DNA from: Clostridia bacterium
GTDB lineage: Bacteria > Bacillota > Clostridia > Oscillospirales > Acutalibacteraceae
NCBI GenBank assembly: GCA_024689165.1
Contig: JAILDS010000314.1
Location: 1 to 7,296 of the forward strand
DNA length: 7,296 nucleotides
Reading direction: 5' to 3'
A program made the position numbers and the translations under genes. Every line of letters begins with the position of its first letter. The first letter of the stretch is position 1. Below are positions 1 to 5,459 of the stretch, in pieces. The notes under the pieces are model-generated. The model saw nothing but the letters and a program-made list of their open reading frames with translations. It searched no databases and had not been told where the DNA came from.

Positions 1-441
1 GATCTCTCTGAGCTTGACAGAGCTCGACAGAACGAGCATAAGCGTCCCCGCGGCAAACAGCGAACGGGGAACGGAGATATCGCAGGACGTCAGGAAAAAC
101 ACCGCGGCGGCGGCGAAAAGGACCGTGAACACCGCCATGGACAGCACCTGAGCCTTCATCGTGACGCCGAAGAGGCGCACGAACAGAGCGAATATCTGCT
201 GACCGCCGAACGGAAGGATGGCGGAGTAATTATAGTTTGAACTGAGCATCGAGCCGTCTCTGACCGCGGCGTCCGCCCACAGGATGGAGTCCGTACAGTC
301 GGAGTGCAGATATCCCCTGCTCGGGAACAGCGCGAAGTACAGCGCGCAAAGGACTGACGCCGCAAAGAACACTGCGGACGCCACTGCGAGCGCCGGCTTC
401 AGGTACTTCCTTACGGCTGCGGAGAAAGATCTTTTTTTCAT
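1..441 (-). CDS. N-terminal part of an unrecognised multi-pass membrane protein (3' end outside window)
   Basis: The reading frame starts at an ATG at 441-439 and stays open for 147 codons to the left edge, so the C-terminus is missing. A basic N-terminus (MKKR, further K/R to residue 15) precedes a hydrophobic helix at about residues 17-39. A roughly 55-residue loop rich in aspartate (D48, D51, D56, D61) and containing PFGGQQ at 77-82 follows, then two more hydrophobic helices at about 97-117 and 127-142. An acidic first loop after the first helix is the layout of GT-C type membrane glycosyltransferases, so this could be such an enzyme, but that is a weak inference and I do not recognise the family. 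The start is supported by GGGGG at 451-455, nine bases upstream, and by a promoter at 464-493. It is transcribed away from nth. Coding confidence is good; function is unknown. Confidence 0.72.
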   Translation of the reverse strand, partial: MKKRSFSAAVRKYLKPALAVASAVFFAASVLCALYFALFPSRGYLHSDCTDSILWADAAVRDGSMLSSNYNYSAILPFGGQQIFALFVRLFGVTMKAQVLSMAVFTVLFAAAAVFFLTSCDISVPRSLFAAGTLMLVLSSSVKLREI

Positions 442-463
442 CTGGCTGCACCCCCGGTCGGAA

Positions 464-493
464 AGTATAGCACAACGCGGACAAAAAAGTCAA
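464..493 (-). promoter_or_regulatory. Promoter for the leftward membrane protein gene
   Basis: Read on the minus strand, TTGACT (493-488) and TATACT (469-464) are separated by 18 bases, close to the sigma-A consensus TTGACA/TATAAT. The predicted transcript starts near 457, leaving only about 15 bases before the ATG at 441. The -35 box is part of the palindrome at 487-502. Confidence 0.65.
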
Positions 494-502
494 ATTTGAC
501 TT
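487..502. repeat. 16-bp perfect palindrome between divergent promoters
   Basis: AAGTCAAATTTGACTT reads the same on both strands, with its centre between 494 and 495. It holds the -35 hexamers of both divergent promoters (TTGACT on each strand), which are separated by only two bases. It could be an operator for a dimeric repressor acting on both genes. However, two opposed TTGACT boxes two bases apart already give a 14-bp near-automatic symmetry, so the palindrome alone does not prove a regulator. No matching family operator is recognised with confidence. Confidence 0.6.
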
Positions 503-524
503 AATAGGAAAAATAGTATATAAA
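496..524 (+). promoter_or_regulatory. Promoter for nth
   Basis: TTGACT (496-501) and TATAAA (519-524) are separated by exactly 17 bases, a good sigma-A type promoter in the most AT-rich stretch of the region. Transcription would begin near 531, immediately before the AAGGGGGCGG ribosome binding site at 532-541, giving a very short leader ahead of the ATG at 548. Confidence 0.68.
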
Positions 525-547
525 CAATTATAAGGGGGCGGTTTTCT

Positions 548-1198
548 ATGGACAAACGCGGCAGGGCTATGGCCGCAGAACGGTATCTCGGGTCACTGTA
601 TCCGGACGCCGATTGCTCGCTTGAATATTCCGACCCGTGGCGGCTGCTCGTCGCCGTGAGGCTTTCGGCACAGTGCACGGACAAACGCGTAAACATGGTG
701 ACGCCCGCTCTTTTCGAGCGGTATCCGGACGCGGAAGCAATGAGCAGAGCGGAAGTCGGCGAGCTCGAAAGCCTGATCCATCCGTGCGGTTTTTTCAGGT
801 CGAAAGCGCGCGACCTGATCGCCATGAGCGGCAGGATAGCCGGCGAGTACGGCGGGAAGGTGCCCGACACGATGGAAGAGCTGCTGTCCCTCCCGGGGGT
901 GGGGCGAAAAAGCGCGAACCTGATTCTGGGAGACGTATACGGAAAGCCTGCGATAGTGTGCGACACGCATATGATACGCATCTCCAACCGGCTGGGCTTA
1001 GCGGATTCCACGGACCCCGTGAAGGTCGAGTCGCAGCTTCGCGGACTGCTCACGCCGGAGACGAGCGCGGCGTTCTGCCACAGAGTCGTTGATTTCGGCA
1101 GGGACGTGTGCAGAGCGAGGAACCCCCGGTGCGAAAGCTGCGGGCTGAGCGATATCTGCGTTTTTTTCAAAGAAAATTCGCCCGAAAGCTTGACATAG
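548..1198 (+). CDS. nth: Endonuclease III (DNA glycosylase/AP lyase)
   Basis: A base-excision repair enzyme that removes oxidised pyrimidines from DNA and cleaves the abasic site by beta-elimination; it acts on the chromosome in the cytoplasm. The 216-residue product matches the family length (211 in E. coli). The helix-hairpin-helix motif LPGVGRKSAN at 115-124 carries the catalytic lysine K121, and the catalytic aspartate is D139 in VCDTHMIR. The C-terminal iron-sulphur loop has the exact spacing C188-X6-C195-X2-C198-X5-C204, so the 4Fe-4S cluster should be intact. LSAQCTD at 39-45 matches the conserved LSAQxTD motif. The ATG at 548 is chosen because AAGGGGGCGG lies six bases upstream and it gives an N-terminus collinear with E. 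coli Nth; a second ATG seven codons later is less well supported. No terminator follows, so some transcripts probably read into rplU. Confidence 0.95.
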   Translation: MDKRGRAMAAERYLGSLYPDADCSLEYSDPWRLLVAVRLSAQCTDKRVNMVTPALFERYPDAEAMSRAEVGELESLIHPCGFFRSKARDLIAMSGRIAGEYGGKVPDTMEELLSLPGVGRKSANLILGDVYGKPAIVCDTHMIRISNRLGLADSTDPVKVESQLRGLLTPETSAAFCHRVVDFGRDVCRARNPRCESCGLSDICVFFKENSPESLT

Positions 1199-1218
1199 AT
1201 CCCGAAAAATGATATTTT
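1190..1218 (+). promoter_or_regulatory. Promoter of the rplU operon, -35 inside nth
   Basis: A perfect TTGACA at 1190-1195 is followed after 17 bases by TATTTT (1213-1218), a 4-of-6 match to the -10 consensus. The -35 box lies within the last sense codons of nth and reaches one base short of its stop codon. Predicted transcription starts near 1225, just at the foot of the folded leader of rplU. Confidence 0.7.
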
Positions 1219-1225
1219 AACAAAA

Positions 1226-1300
1226 CCGCTTGCGAAAGGCAGGCAACTGTCCGTAAGGGCGGCCTTAAGCAGCGAGTTTCCGAAAAAGGAAGGTAACACA
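1226..1300 (+). promoter_or_regulatory. Structured 5' leader of rplU, probable L21 ribosomal protein leader
   Basis: Three nested helices can be drawn by eye. The outer one pairs CGCTTGC (1227-1233) with GCAGCG (1269-1274) with one bulged U. The middle one pairs AAGGC (1236-1240) with GCCTT (1262-1266). The apical one pairs GTCC (1249-1252) with GGGC (1257-1260) around a GTAA loop of the GNRA class. The ribosome binding site GGAAGG (1288-1293) follows seven bases before the start codon. Firmicutes are known to carry an L21 leader motif upstream of rplU, thought to mediate feedback control by a product of the operon. Position and compact shape fit that class; assignment rests on context and hand folding, not on a covariance match. 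Confidence 0.6.
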
Positions 1301-1612
1301 ATGTACGCAGTCATCGAAACAGGCGGCAAGCAGTACAAGGTCGAAGCCGGCGACGTGGTTTTCGTCGAAAAGCTCGACGGCGAGGCCGACAGCGAGATCA
1401 CTTTCGACAAGGTCGTCGCCATCGGCGGGGACGCGGGCTTCAAAGCGGGTTCTCCTTACGTAGAGGGCGCGACCGTCACTGCTAAGCTCGTAAAGACCGG
1501 CAAGGCTAAGAAGGTCACCGTTATGACCTATAAGCCCAAGAAGAACGAGAAACGCAAGATGGGTCACCGTCAGCCTTACACGAAGGTTGAGATCGTTTCC
1601 GTAAACGCGTAA
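1301..1612 (+). CDS. rplU: 50S ribosomal protein L21
   Basis: A structural protein of the large ribosomal subunit that binds 23S rRNA. The 103-residue product has the family's usual length and its diagnostic opening MYAVIETGGKQYKV. The RNA-binding C-terminal part is present, with the basic cluster YKPKKNEKRKMGHRQPYT at about 77-94, which matches the conserved K-x-R-x-x-GHRQ-x-(Y/F)T signature of L21. The start has a good ribosome binding site (GGAAGG, 1288-1293). It is the first gene of an operon driven from the promoter at 1190-1218 through a structured leader. Its stop codon overlaps the start of prp by one base (TAATG), so translation of the two is probably coupled. Confidence 0.97.
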   Translation: MYAVIETGGKQYKVEAGDVVFVEKLDGEADSEITFDKVVAIGGDAGFKAGSPYVEGATVTAKLVKTGKAKKVTVMTYKPKKNEKRKMGHRQPYTKVEIVSVNA

Positions 1613-1917
1613 TGATCCACGCCCGCTTTTTCAATTCTGACTCAGAAACGGGTTTTGAGCTTACGGGGCACTCGGACCCCGACGGCGAGGGGGAGGACAT
1701 CCTCTGCGCGGCGGTCTCGAGCGCGGCGTACCTCACGGCGAACACCGTTACAGAGGTGCTTCAGGCGGAGGGCTCCGTCAAGGCGGAAAACGGCTATATG
1801 CGGCTGGCCGCCACAAGCTCGGTTGAACAGGCGAGGCTTCTCACAGACGGGCTGAAGCTGCATCTGGAGCAGCTCAGCGCCCAATATCCGGACAGGATTT
1901 CCGTCGAAGCGGATTAG
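1612..1917 (+). CDS. prp: Ribosomal-processing cysteine protease Prp (YsxB family)
   Basis: A small cysteine protease that removes the N-terminal extension of ribosomal protein L27 in Firmicutes, a cleavage shown to be essential in Staphylococcus aureus. The 101-residue product is of normal family length. The catalytic pair is visible: H20 in LTGHSD and C32 in EDILCAAVSSAA, with the conserved D29 three residues before the cysteine. It sits between rplU and rpmA, the gene of its substrate, and that substrate keeps a matching cleavage site. Its ATG shares a base with the rplU stop (TAATG), and no Shine-Dalgarno sequence is seen at a useful distance, so it is likely translated by reinitiation after rplU. 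This would keep the protease below the level of the ribosomal proteins. Confidence 0.93.
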   Translation: MIHARFFNSDSETGFELTGHSDPDGEGEDILCAAVSSAAYLTANTVTEVLQAEGSVKAENGYMRLAATSSVEQARLLTDGLKLHLEQLSAQYPDRISVEAD

Positions 1918-1958
1918 TCCGGGGCGCGGCGACGCGCAGCTTTTCGGAGGTGTATACC

Positions 1959-2243
1959 ATGTTGAATATCAATCTTCAGCTCTTCGCTCACAAGAAGGGA
2001 ATGGGCTCGACCAAGAACGGTCGTGATTCTGAATCCAAGCGTCTCGGCGTAAAGCGCCAGGACGGTCAGCTCGTCAACGCGGGCACCATCATCGTCCGCC
2101 AGAGGGGCACCCATTTCCATCCCGGCAACAACGTCGGCATCGGCAGCGACGACACGCTCTTTGCCAAGGTGACCGGAAGAGTCAGATTCGAGCGTTACGA
2201 CAAGACCCGCAAGCAGGTCAGCGTTTACGCTGAGGCGGAGTGA
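1959..2243 (+). CDS. rpmA: 50S ribosomal protein L27 precursor with cleavable N-terminal extension
   Basis: L27 lies near the peptidyl transferase centre, where its N-terminal tail contacts the tRNAs. The start is placed at the ATG at 1959 because GGAGG (1946-1950) lies eight bases upstream; a GTG at 1950 in the same frame overlaps that site and can be discarded. The 94-residue precursor begins MLNINLQLFA and continues HKKG, the known Prp recognition form (S. aureus MLKLNLQFFA before SKKG). Cleavage after A10 would leave an 84-residue mature protein beginning HKKGMGSTKNGRDSESKRLG, which lines up with E. coli L27. The conserved VRQRGTHFHPGNNVGIGSDDTLFA core is present around the middle. obg, the usual downstream neighbour, is missing here; ispE follows instead. 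Confidence 0.97.
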   Translation: MLNINLQLFAHKKGMGSTKNGRDSESKRLGVKRQDGQLVNAGTIIVRQRGTHFHPGNNVGIGSDDTLFAKVTGRVRFERYDKTRKQVSVYAEAE

Positions 2244-2276
2244 TAGCCGCCCTTTGACCGTTTTACGTCAGTTTTT

Positions 2277-2305
2277 CGGACCGCACAGCGCAGCTTTGCG
2301 GTCTG
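2277..2305 (+). other. Hairpin just upstream of ispE
   Basis: CGGACCGCA (2277-2285) pairs with TGCGGTCTG (2297-2305) as nine pairs including one G-U, with an 11-base loop. Only TTTGAGGTTT follows, so the U-tract is poor and overlaps the ispE ribosome binding site GAGG (2309-2312). It may be a weak terminator or attenuator that lowers ispE expression relative to rpmA, or an mRNA end-stabilising stem. No separate promoter for ispE is seen in the 74-base gap. Confidence 0.35.
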
Positions 2306-2317
2306 TTTGAGGTTTAT

Positions 2318-3160
2318 ATGGCAGTTTTTGAAGAAAAAGCTCCGGCAAAGGTCAACCTTTTTCTGGATCTCGGCAAGACGCTTCCGAACGGGTACCACAG
2401 CATCTTCACGGTCATGCAGACCGTGTCGCTGTACGACGAGCTGATAATAGAGACTCTTCCGGAAGCCGGGATCCGTCTCGAATGCGGCACACCGGGCGTC
2501 CCGACAGACGAAAGGAACACCGTTCACAAGGCCATACGCCTGTTCTGCGAAAAAACAGGCTTTGAAGAGGGTGTGCGCGTAAGCATAACAAAGAACATCC
2601 CTCACGGAGCCGGGCTCGGCGGAGGCAGCGCGGACGCGGCGGCGGCGCTCAGAGCGCTCAGCAGGCTCGTACCTGTCAAAAAGGAGCTGCTCGCGGGAAT
2701 CGCGCTCGCGGTCGGCGCTGACGTACCCTTCTGCGTCGTCGGCGGTACGGCGTTGTGCCAGAACATGGGCGAGCTGCTTACTCCCCTGCCCCGGCCGGCG
2801 TTCGGAGAATTCGTTATCGTCATGCCGGAAACGCCCGTCTCGACAGCCGGAGCGTACAGGCTGATAGACGAAGCGGAGTGGCTCCGGCATCCCGACAGGG
2901 AGCTTTGCGCCTGGGCTTCGGCGACGGCCGATACGGAGCTGCTTTGCAGGATCGCCGCCAACGTGTTCGAACAGGTCGTGGACGTGCCCGGCAGGGCGGA
3001 GATCAAGTCCGTCATGCGCGCCCATAATGCCAGGCTTTCGATGATGAGCGGCTCGGGAGCTTCGGTATACGGGCTTTTCGAGGACGCCGCCGACGCGGAC
3101 GCGTGCTTCTCGGAGCTTTCCGGCAGAGGCATGAGAGCGTGGCGGGCGTCGGCCGTCTGA
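2318..3160 (+). CDS. ispE: 4-diphosphocytidyl-2-C-methyl-D-erythritol kinase
   Basis: A cytoplasmic GHMP-family kinase of the MEP pathway. It uses ATP to phosphorylate the 2-hydroxyl of CDP-methylerythritol on the way to isopentenyl diphosphate. The 280-residue length is typical. Family landmarks in order are APAKVNLFLDLG at 8-19 with substrate-binding K11, NGYHSI at 24-29, the ATP-binding glycine-rich loop PHGAGLGGGSADAA at 95-108, the catalytic aspartate D135 in GADVPF, and the C-terminal GHMP motif MMSGSGASVYGLF. ATG at 2318 follows GAGG (2309-2312) at five bases. It is the last gene of the rplU transcription unit, bounded downstream by the terminator at 3253-3290. Its presence implies the organism makes isoprenoids by the MEP route. 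Confidence 0.95.
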   Translation: MAVFEEKAPAKVNLFLDLGKTLPNGYHSIFTVMQTVSLYDELIIETLPEAGIRLECGTPGVPTDERNTVHKAIRLFCEKTGFEEGVRVSITKNIPHGAGLGGGSADAAAALRALSRLVPVKKELLAGIALAVGADVPFCVVGGTALCQNMGELLTPLPRPAFGEFVIVMPETPVSTAGAYRLIDEAEWLRHPDRELCAWASATADTELLCRIAANVFEQVVDVPGRAEIKSVMRAHNARLSMMSGSGASVYGLFEDAADADACFSELSGRGMRAWRASAV

Positions 3161-3179
3161 CTGACGGAACAGGCACATG

Positions 3180-3210
3180 CCCGCGGCTCCGACAAGACGG
3201 CCGCGGGTTT
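3180..3210 (+). terminator. Possible first hairpin after ispE
   Basis: CCCGCGGC (3180-3187) pairs perfectly with GCCGCGGG (3200-3207) around a 12-base loop and is followed by only three T residues. It begins 20 bases after the ispE stop and may help termination or protect the 3' end. The stronger terminator lies 45 bases further on. Alone it is not convincing as a terminator. Confidence 0.4.
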
Positions 3211-3252
3211 ACCGAATGACCGTGACAAAACGGCACGATCCCCGGACGGCTG

Positions 3253-3290
3253 CGGCGCGCAAACAAGTACTGCGCGCCGTTTTTTTCTTT
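3253..3290 (+). terminator. Intrinsic terminator closing the rplU-prp-rpmA-ispE unit
   Basis: CGGCGCGCA (3253-3261) pairs perfectly with TGCGCGCCG (3271-3279) across a nine-base loop, followed directly by seven T residues (3280-3286), a C and three more T. This is a textbook Rho-independent terminator and separates the ispE-ending unit from the tig promoter. The 258-base gap between ispE and tig contains no gene I can support. Confidence 0.92.
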
Positions 3291-3321
3291 ATTTGTCTTT
3301 GATACGATTTGAGTTTTTCCC

Positions 3322-3349
3322 TTGATTTTACTAAAAGATTTGTTATAAT
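3322..3349 (+). promoter_or_regulatory. Promoter of the tig-clpP-clpX operon
   Basis: TTGATT (3322-3327) lies 16 bases before a perfect TATAAT (3344-3349), which is preceded by TG at 3341-3342, making an extended -10 element (TGTTATAAT). The predicted start of transcription is near 3356, giving a leader of about 63 bases. I see no CtsR heptad repeats (GGTCAAA type) or CIRCE element here, so heat-shock control of the usual Firmicutes type is not evident. Confidence 0.78.
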
Positions 3350-3386
3350 ACATCATGCGTGTTTTCGCGCCGTTGTATATGTTATG

Positions 3387-3409
3387 CCCCGTAAGGTCGG
3401 GGAGGAAGG
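3387..3409 (+). promoter_or_regulatory. Small hairpin overlapping the tig ribosome binding site
   Basis: CCCCG (3387-3391) pairs with CGGGG (3398-3402) around a six-base loop. The 3' arm includes the first two bases of GGAGG (3401-3405) in the purine run GGGGAGGAAGG (3399-3409) ahead of the tig ATG at 3419. The AAGG at 3406-3409 stays free and has better spacing. A modest effect on initiation is possible, but the stem is short and could be chance. Confidence 0.3.
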
Positions 3410-3418
3410 TTGTAAGAT

Positions 3419-4825
3419 ATGAAACTGATTTCCTGTGAGGTCGCCGAGACCAACTTACGCAAGGTAACAGCCGAGTTCTCGGCTTCGGAATTCGCCGCCG
3501 CCGTCGCCAAGGCCTACATGAAGACCCGCAAAAAATACAGGGTACCGGGTTTCCGTCCCGGCAAGGCTCCTCAGCGCATGATAGAGAAGATCTACGGCGA
3601 GGGCGTTTTCTTCGAGGACGCTTTCGACGCGATCCTGTCGGAGAATTATCCCGAGCTCATCAAGGAAGCAGGGCTTCGTCCGGTCGATTCGCCCAAGGAT
3701 TTCGACGTAACGACCATCTCCGTCAAAGAGGGCGTTTCGTTCTCCTTCAACGTCACCGTCCGTCCGACGCTCGAGGTCGACGGCTACAAGGGCATCACCG
3801 TATACCGTCCCGCCGTCGAGATCACCGACGAGCAGGTGGACAAACGCATCGAGGGTATGCTTGAGCAGAACGCCCGCGTTGAGGACATAGAGGGCAGGCC
3901 CGCCGAGAACGGCGACATCGCGGTCATAGACTTCACCGGTTTTGTCGACGGCGAGGCGTTCGAGGGCGGCACCGGCGAGGATTACGATCTCACGCTCGGC
4001 AGCGGCCAGTTCATCCCCGGCTTTGAAGAGCAGATCGTCGGTCACAACCCCGGCGACGAGTTCGACGTCAACGTCACCTTCCCGGAGCAGTATGCTCCCG
4101 AGCTTGCCGGCAAGGACGCGACCTTCAAGGTGCTTCTCAACGCGATACGCAAAAAGATCCTGCCCGAGCTTGACGACGAGTTCGTCAAGGACGTCAGCGA
4201 GCACGACACTCTCGACGAGCTGAAATCCGAGATCAGGGAAGAGCTTACCAAAGAGGCGCAGGACCGCGCCGACAGCGCGCTTCGCGGCAATATCTACGAC
4301 AAGGTCGCAGGACTCGCTTCCGGCGAGATCCCGGAGGTCATGATCGACGACGCCGTCGCAAGGACCGTCGAGAACTTCGAATACAGGCTGAACATGCAGG
4401 GGCTTTCCCTTGACTCCTACCTCCAGTACACCGGCGGGGACATAAACGATTTCGAGGCTCAGGTGCGCCCGCAGGCCGAGAAGGATCTCAAAGCCGACCT
4501 TGCACTTGAGGCTATAGCCGACAAGGAGGGCTTCGAGGCGTCCGAGGAAGCGATCGCGGAGCGTTACGCCAAGCTCGCAGAGGACTACAAAATGGACGTC
4601 GACAAGGTCAAAGAGAGCGTGAGCGAAAACACGATCGTCGACGAACTCAAGCTTGACTTTGCCTATGAGCTGGTCAAAGAAAACGCCGTGATCACCGACG
4701 AGCCGGAGGACGAGCCTGCAGAAGAAGCCGAAACCGACGCCGACGGGAAGTCCGAAGAGATTGCCGAGGCCGCGCAGGAAGCCGCCGAGCAGGTCGCGGA
4801 GCAGGACGCCGAGTCCGCCGAATAA
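3419..4825 (+). CDS. tig: Trigger factor, ribosome-associated chaperone
   Basis: Trigger factor binds the large subunit at the exit tunnel and shields nascent chains. The N-terminal ribosome-binding domain shows the signature GFRPGK at 44-49. A central FKBP-type prolyl isomerase domain lies at about 162-245, including NGDIAVIDFTGFVDGEAFEGG. The helical C-terminal chaperone domain runs to about 425. The product is 468 residues, longer than the 424-432 of B. subtilis and E. coli. The excess is a tail at about 426-468 made almost only of E, A, D and Q, with repeats such as EAAEQVAEQ; it is in frame and its codons look like those of the rest of the gene. ATG at 3419 follows GGGGAGGAAGG. It is the first gene of an operon with clpP and clpX, which do not appear to have promoters of their own. 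Confidence 0.97.
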   Translation: MKLISCEVAETNLRKVTAEFSASEFAAAVAKAYMKTRKKYRVPGFRPGKAPQRMIEKIYGEGVFFEDAFDAILSENYPELIKEAGLRPVDSPKDFDVTTISVKEGVSFSFNVTVRPTLEVDGYKGITVYRPAVEITDEQVDKRIEGMLEQNARVEDIEGRPAENGDIAVIDFTGFVDGEAFEGGTGEDYDLTLGSGQFIPGFEEQIVGHNPGDEFDVNVTFPEQYAPELAGKDATFKVLLNAIRKKILPELDDEFVKDVSEHDTLDELKSEIREELTKEAQDRADSALRGNIYDKVAGLASGEIPEVMIDDAVARTVENFEYRLNMQGLSLDSYLQYTGGDINDFEAQVRPQAEKDLKADLALEAIADKEGFEASEEAIAERYAKLAEDYKMDVDKVKESVSENTIVDELKLDFAYELVKENAVITDEPEDEPAEEAETDADGKSEEIAEAAQEAAEQVAEQDAESAE

Positions 4826-4857
4826 CGACGTTTTTACGATTCTAAGGAGTATTATTT

Positions 4858-5457
4858 ATGGATAACATTCTGTCTAACGCTCTCGTCCCGTACGTCATCG
4901 AGCAGACCGGACGCGGGGAGCGCAGCTACGACATTTTTTCGAGACTTCTAAACGACAGGATCATCATCCTTTCCGACGAGGTCAACGACGTGACCGCGAG
5001 CCTTGTGGTCGCACAGCTCCTCTTCCTCGAGGGGCAGGACCCGGACAAGGATATCAGCCTCTACATCAACTCCCCCGGCGGCTCGGTTTCCGCGGGTCTT
5101 GCGATCTATGACACGATGAACTACATCAAGTGCGACGTGTCCACGATCTGCATGGGCATGGCCGCGTCTATGGGCGCGTTTCTGCTCTCCTCGGGCGCCA
5201 AGGGCAAAAGACTTGCTCTCAAGCACAGCGAGATCATGATCCACCAGCCCTCCGGAGGCGCGCAGGGACAGGCTACGGAGATACAGATAGCCGCCAAGCA
5301 CATCGAGAGAACGAAACAGACGCTCAATGAAATACTCGCCGCCAACACCGGCAAGCCCATTGAGCAGATAGCCGCCGATACAGACCGCGACAACTTCATG
5401 TCCGCCGATGAAGCTCTTGAATACGGACTCATCGACAAGGTCCTTGAACACAGATAA
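4858..5457 (+). CDS. clpP: ATP-dependent Clp protease proteolytic subunit
   Basis: The serine peptidase that forms the double-ring barrel of ClpXP and digests unfolded or tagged proteins in the cytoplasm. The 199-residue product is of normal length. The catalytic triad is complete: S104 in GMAASMGAF, H129 in IMIHQP and D178 in DTDRDNF, each six residues later than in B. subtilis ClpP. INSPGGSVSAG at 70-80, which lines the substrate site, and the axial region IEQTGRGERSYDI near the N-terminus are conserved. The ATG at 4858 has a strong AAGGAG (4844-4849). It lies 32 bases after tig with no terminator between, and clpX begins two bases after its stop, so the three genes should be one transcript. 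Confidence 0.97.
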   Translation: MDNILSNALVPYVIEQTGRGERSYDIFSRLLNDRIIILSDEVNDVTASLVVAQLLFLEGQDPDKDISLYINSPGGSVSAGLAIYDTMNYIKCDVSTICMGMAASMGAFLLSSGAKGKRLALKHSEIMIHQPSGGAQGQATEIQIAAKHIERTKQTLNEILAANTGKPIEQIAADTDRDNFMSADEALEYGLIDKVLEHR

Positions 5458-5459
5458 GA

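Noticed and set aside
487..502. CtsR or LexA operator at the divergent palindrome
   Set aside because: CtsR sites are direct repeats of a GGTCAAA-type heptad and Gram-positive LexA boxes have GAAC-N4-GTTC; neither pattern is present.
637..1092. A 151-codon plus-strand frame inside nth
   Set aside because: Arginine-rich out-of-frame translation of a gene whose true frame has all endonuclease III motifs.
490..1443. A 317-codon open frame on the minus strand opposite nth and the start of rplU
   Set aside because: It crosses two convincing plus-strand genes, their promoters and the leader, has no ribosome binding site, and its product is a serine-rich, low-information sequence typical of the reverse frame of GC-rich genes.
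1950..1958. GTG at 1950 as the start of rpmA
   Set aside because: It overlaps the GGAGG ribosome binding site; the ATG at 1959 has proper spacing and gives the known L27 precursor N-terminus.
2225..3178. A 317-codon open frame on the minus strand opposite ispE
   Set aside because: It covers the clear ispE gene almost exactly, is arginine-rich in the manner of shadow frames, and has no recognisable domain or start signal.
3381..3418. Small structured RNA gene (SRP-like GGAAGGAAG look-alike) before tig
   Set aside because: The resemblance is limited to the purine-rich ribosome binding site; the flanking helices of an SRP RNA are absent.
3455..4204. A 249-codon open frame on the minus strand opposite tig
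   Set aside because: Valine, leucine and aspartate-rich mirror of the sense codons, without its own start signals; tig itself is unmistakable.
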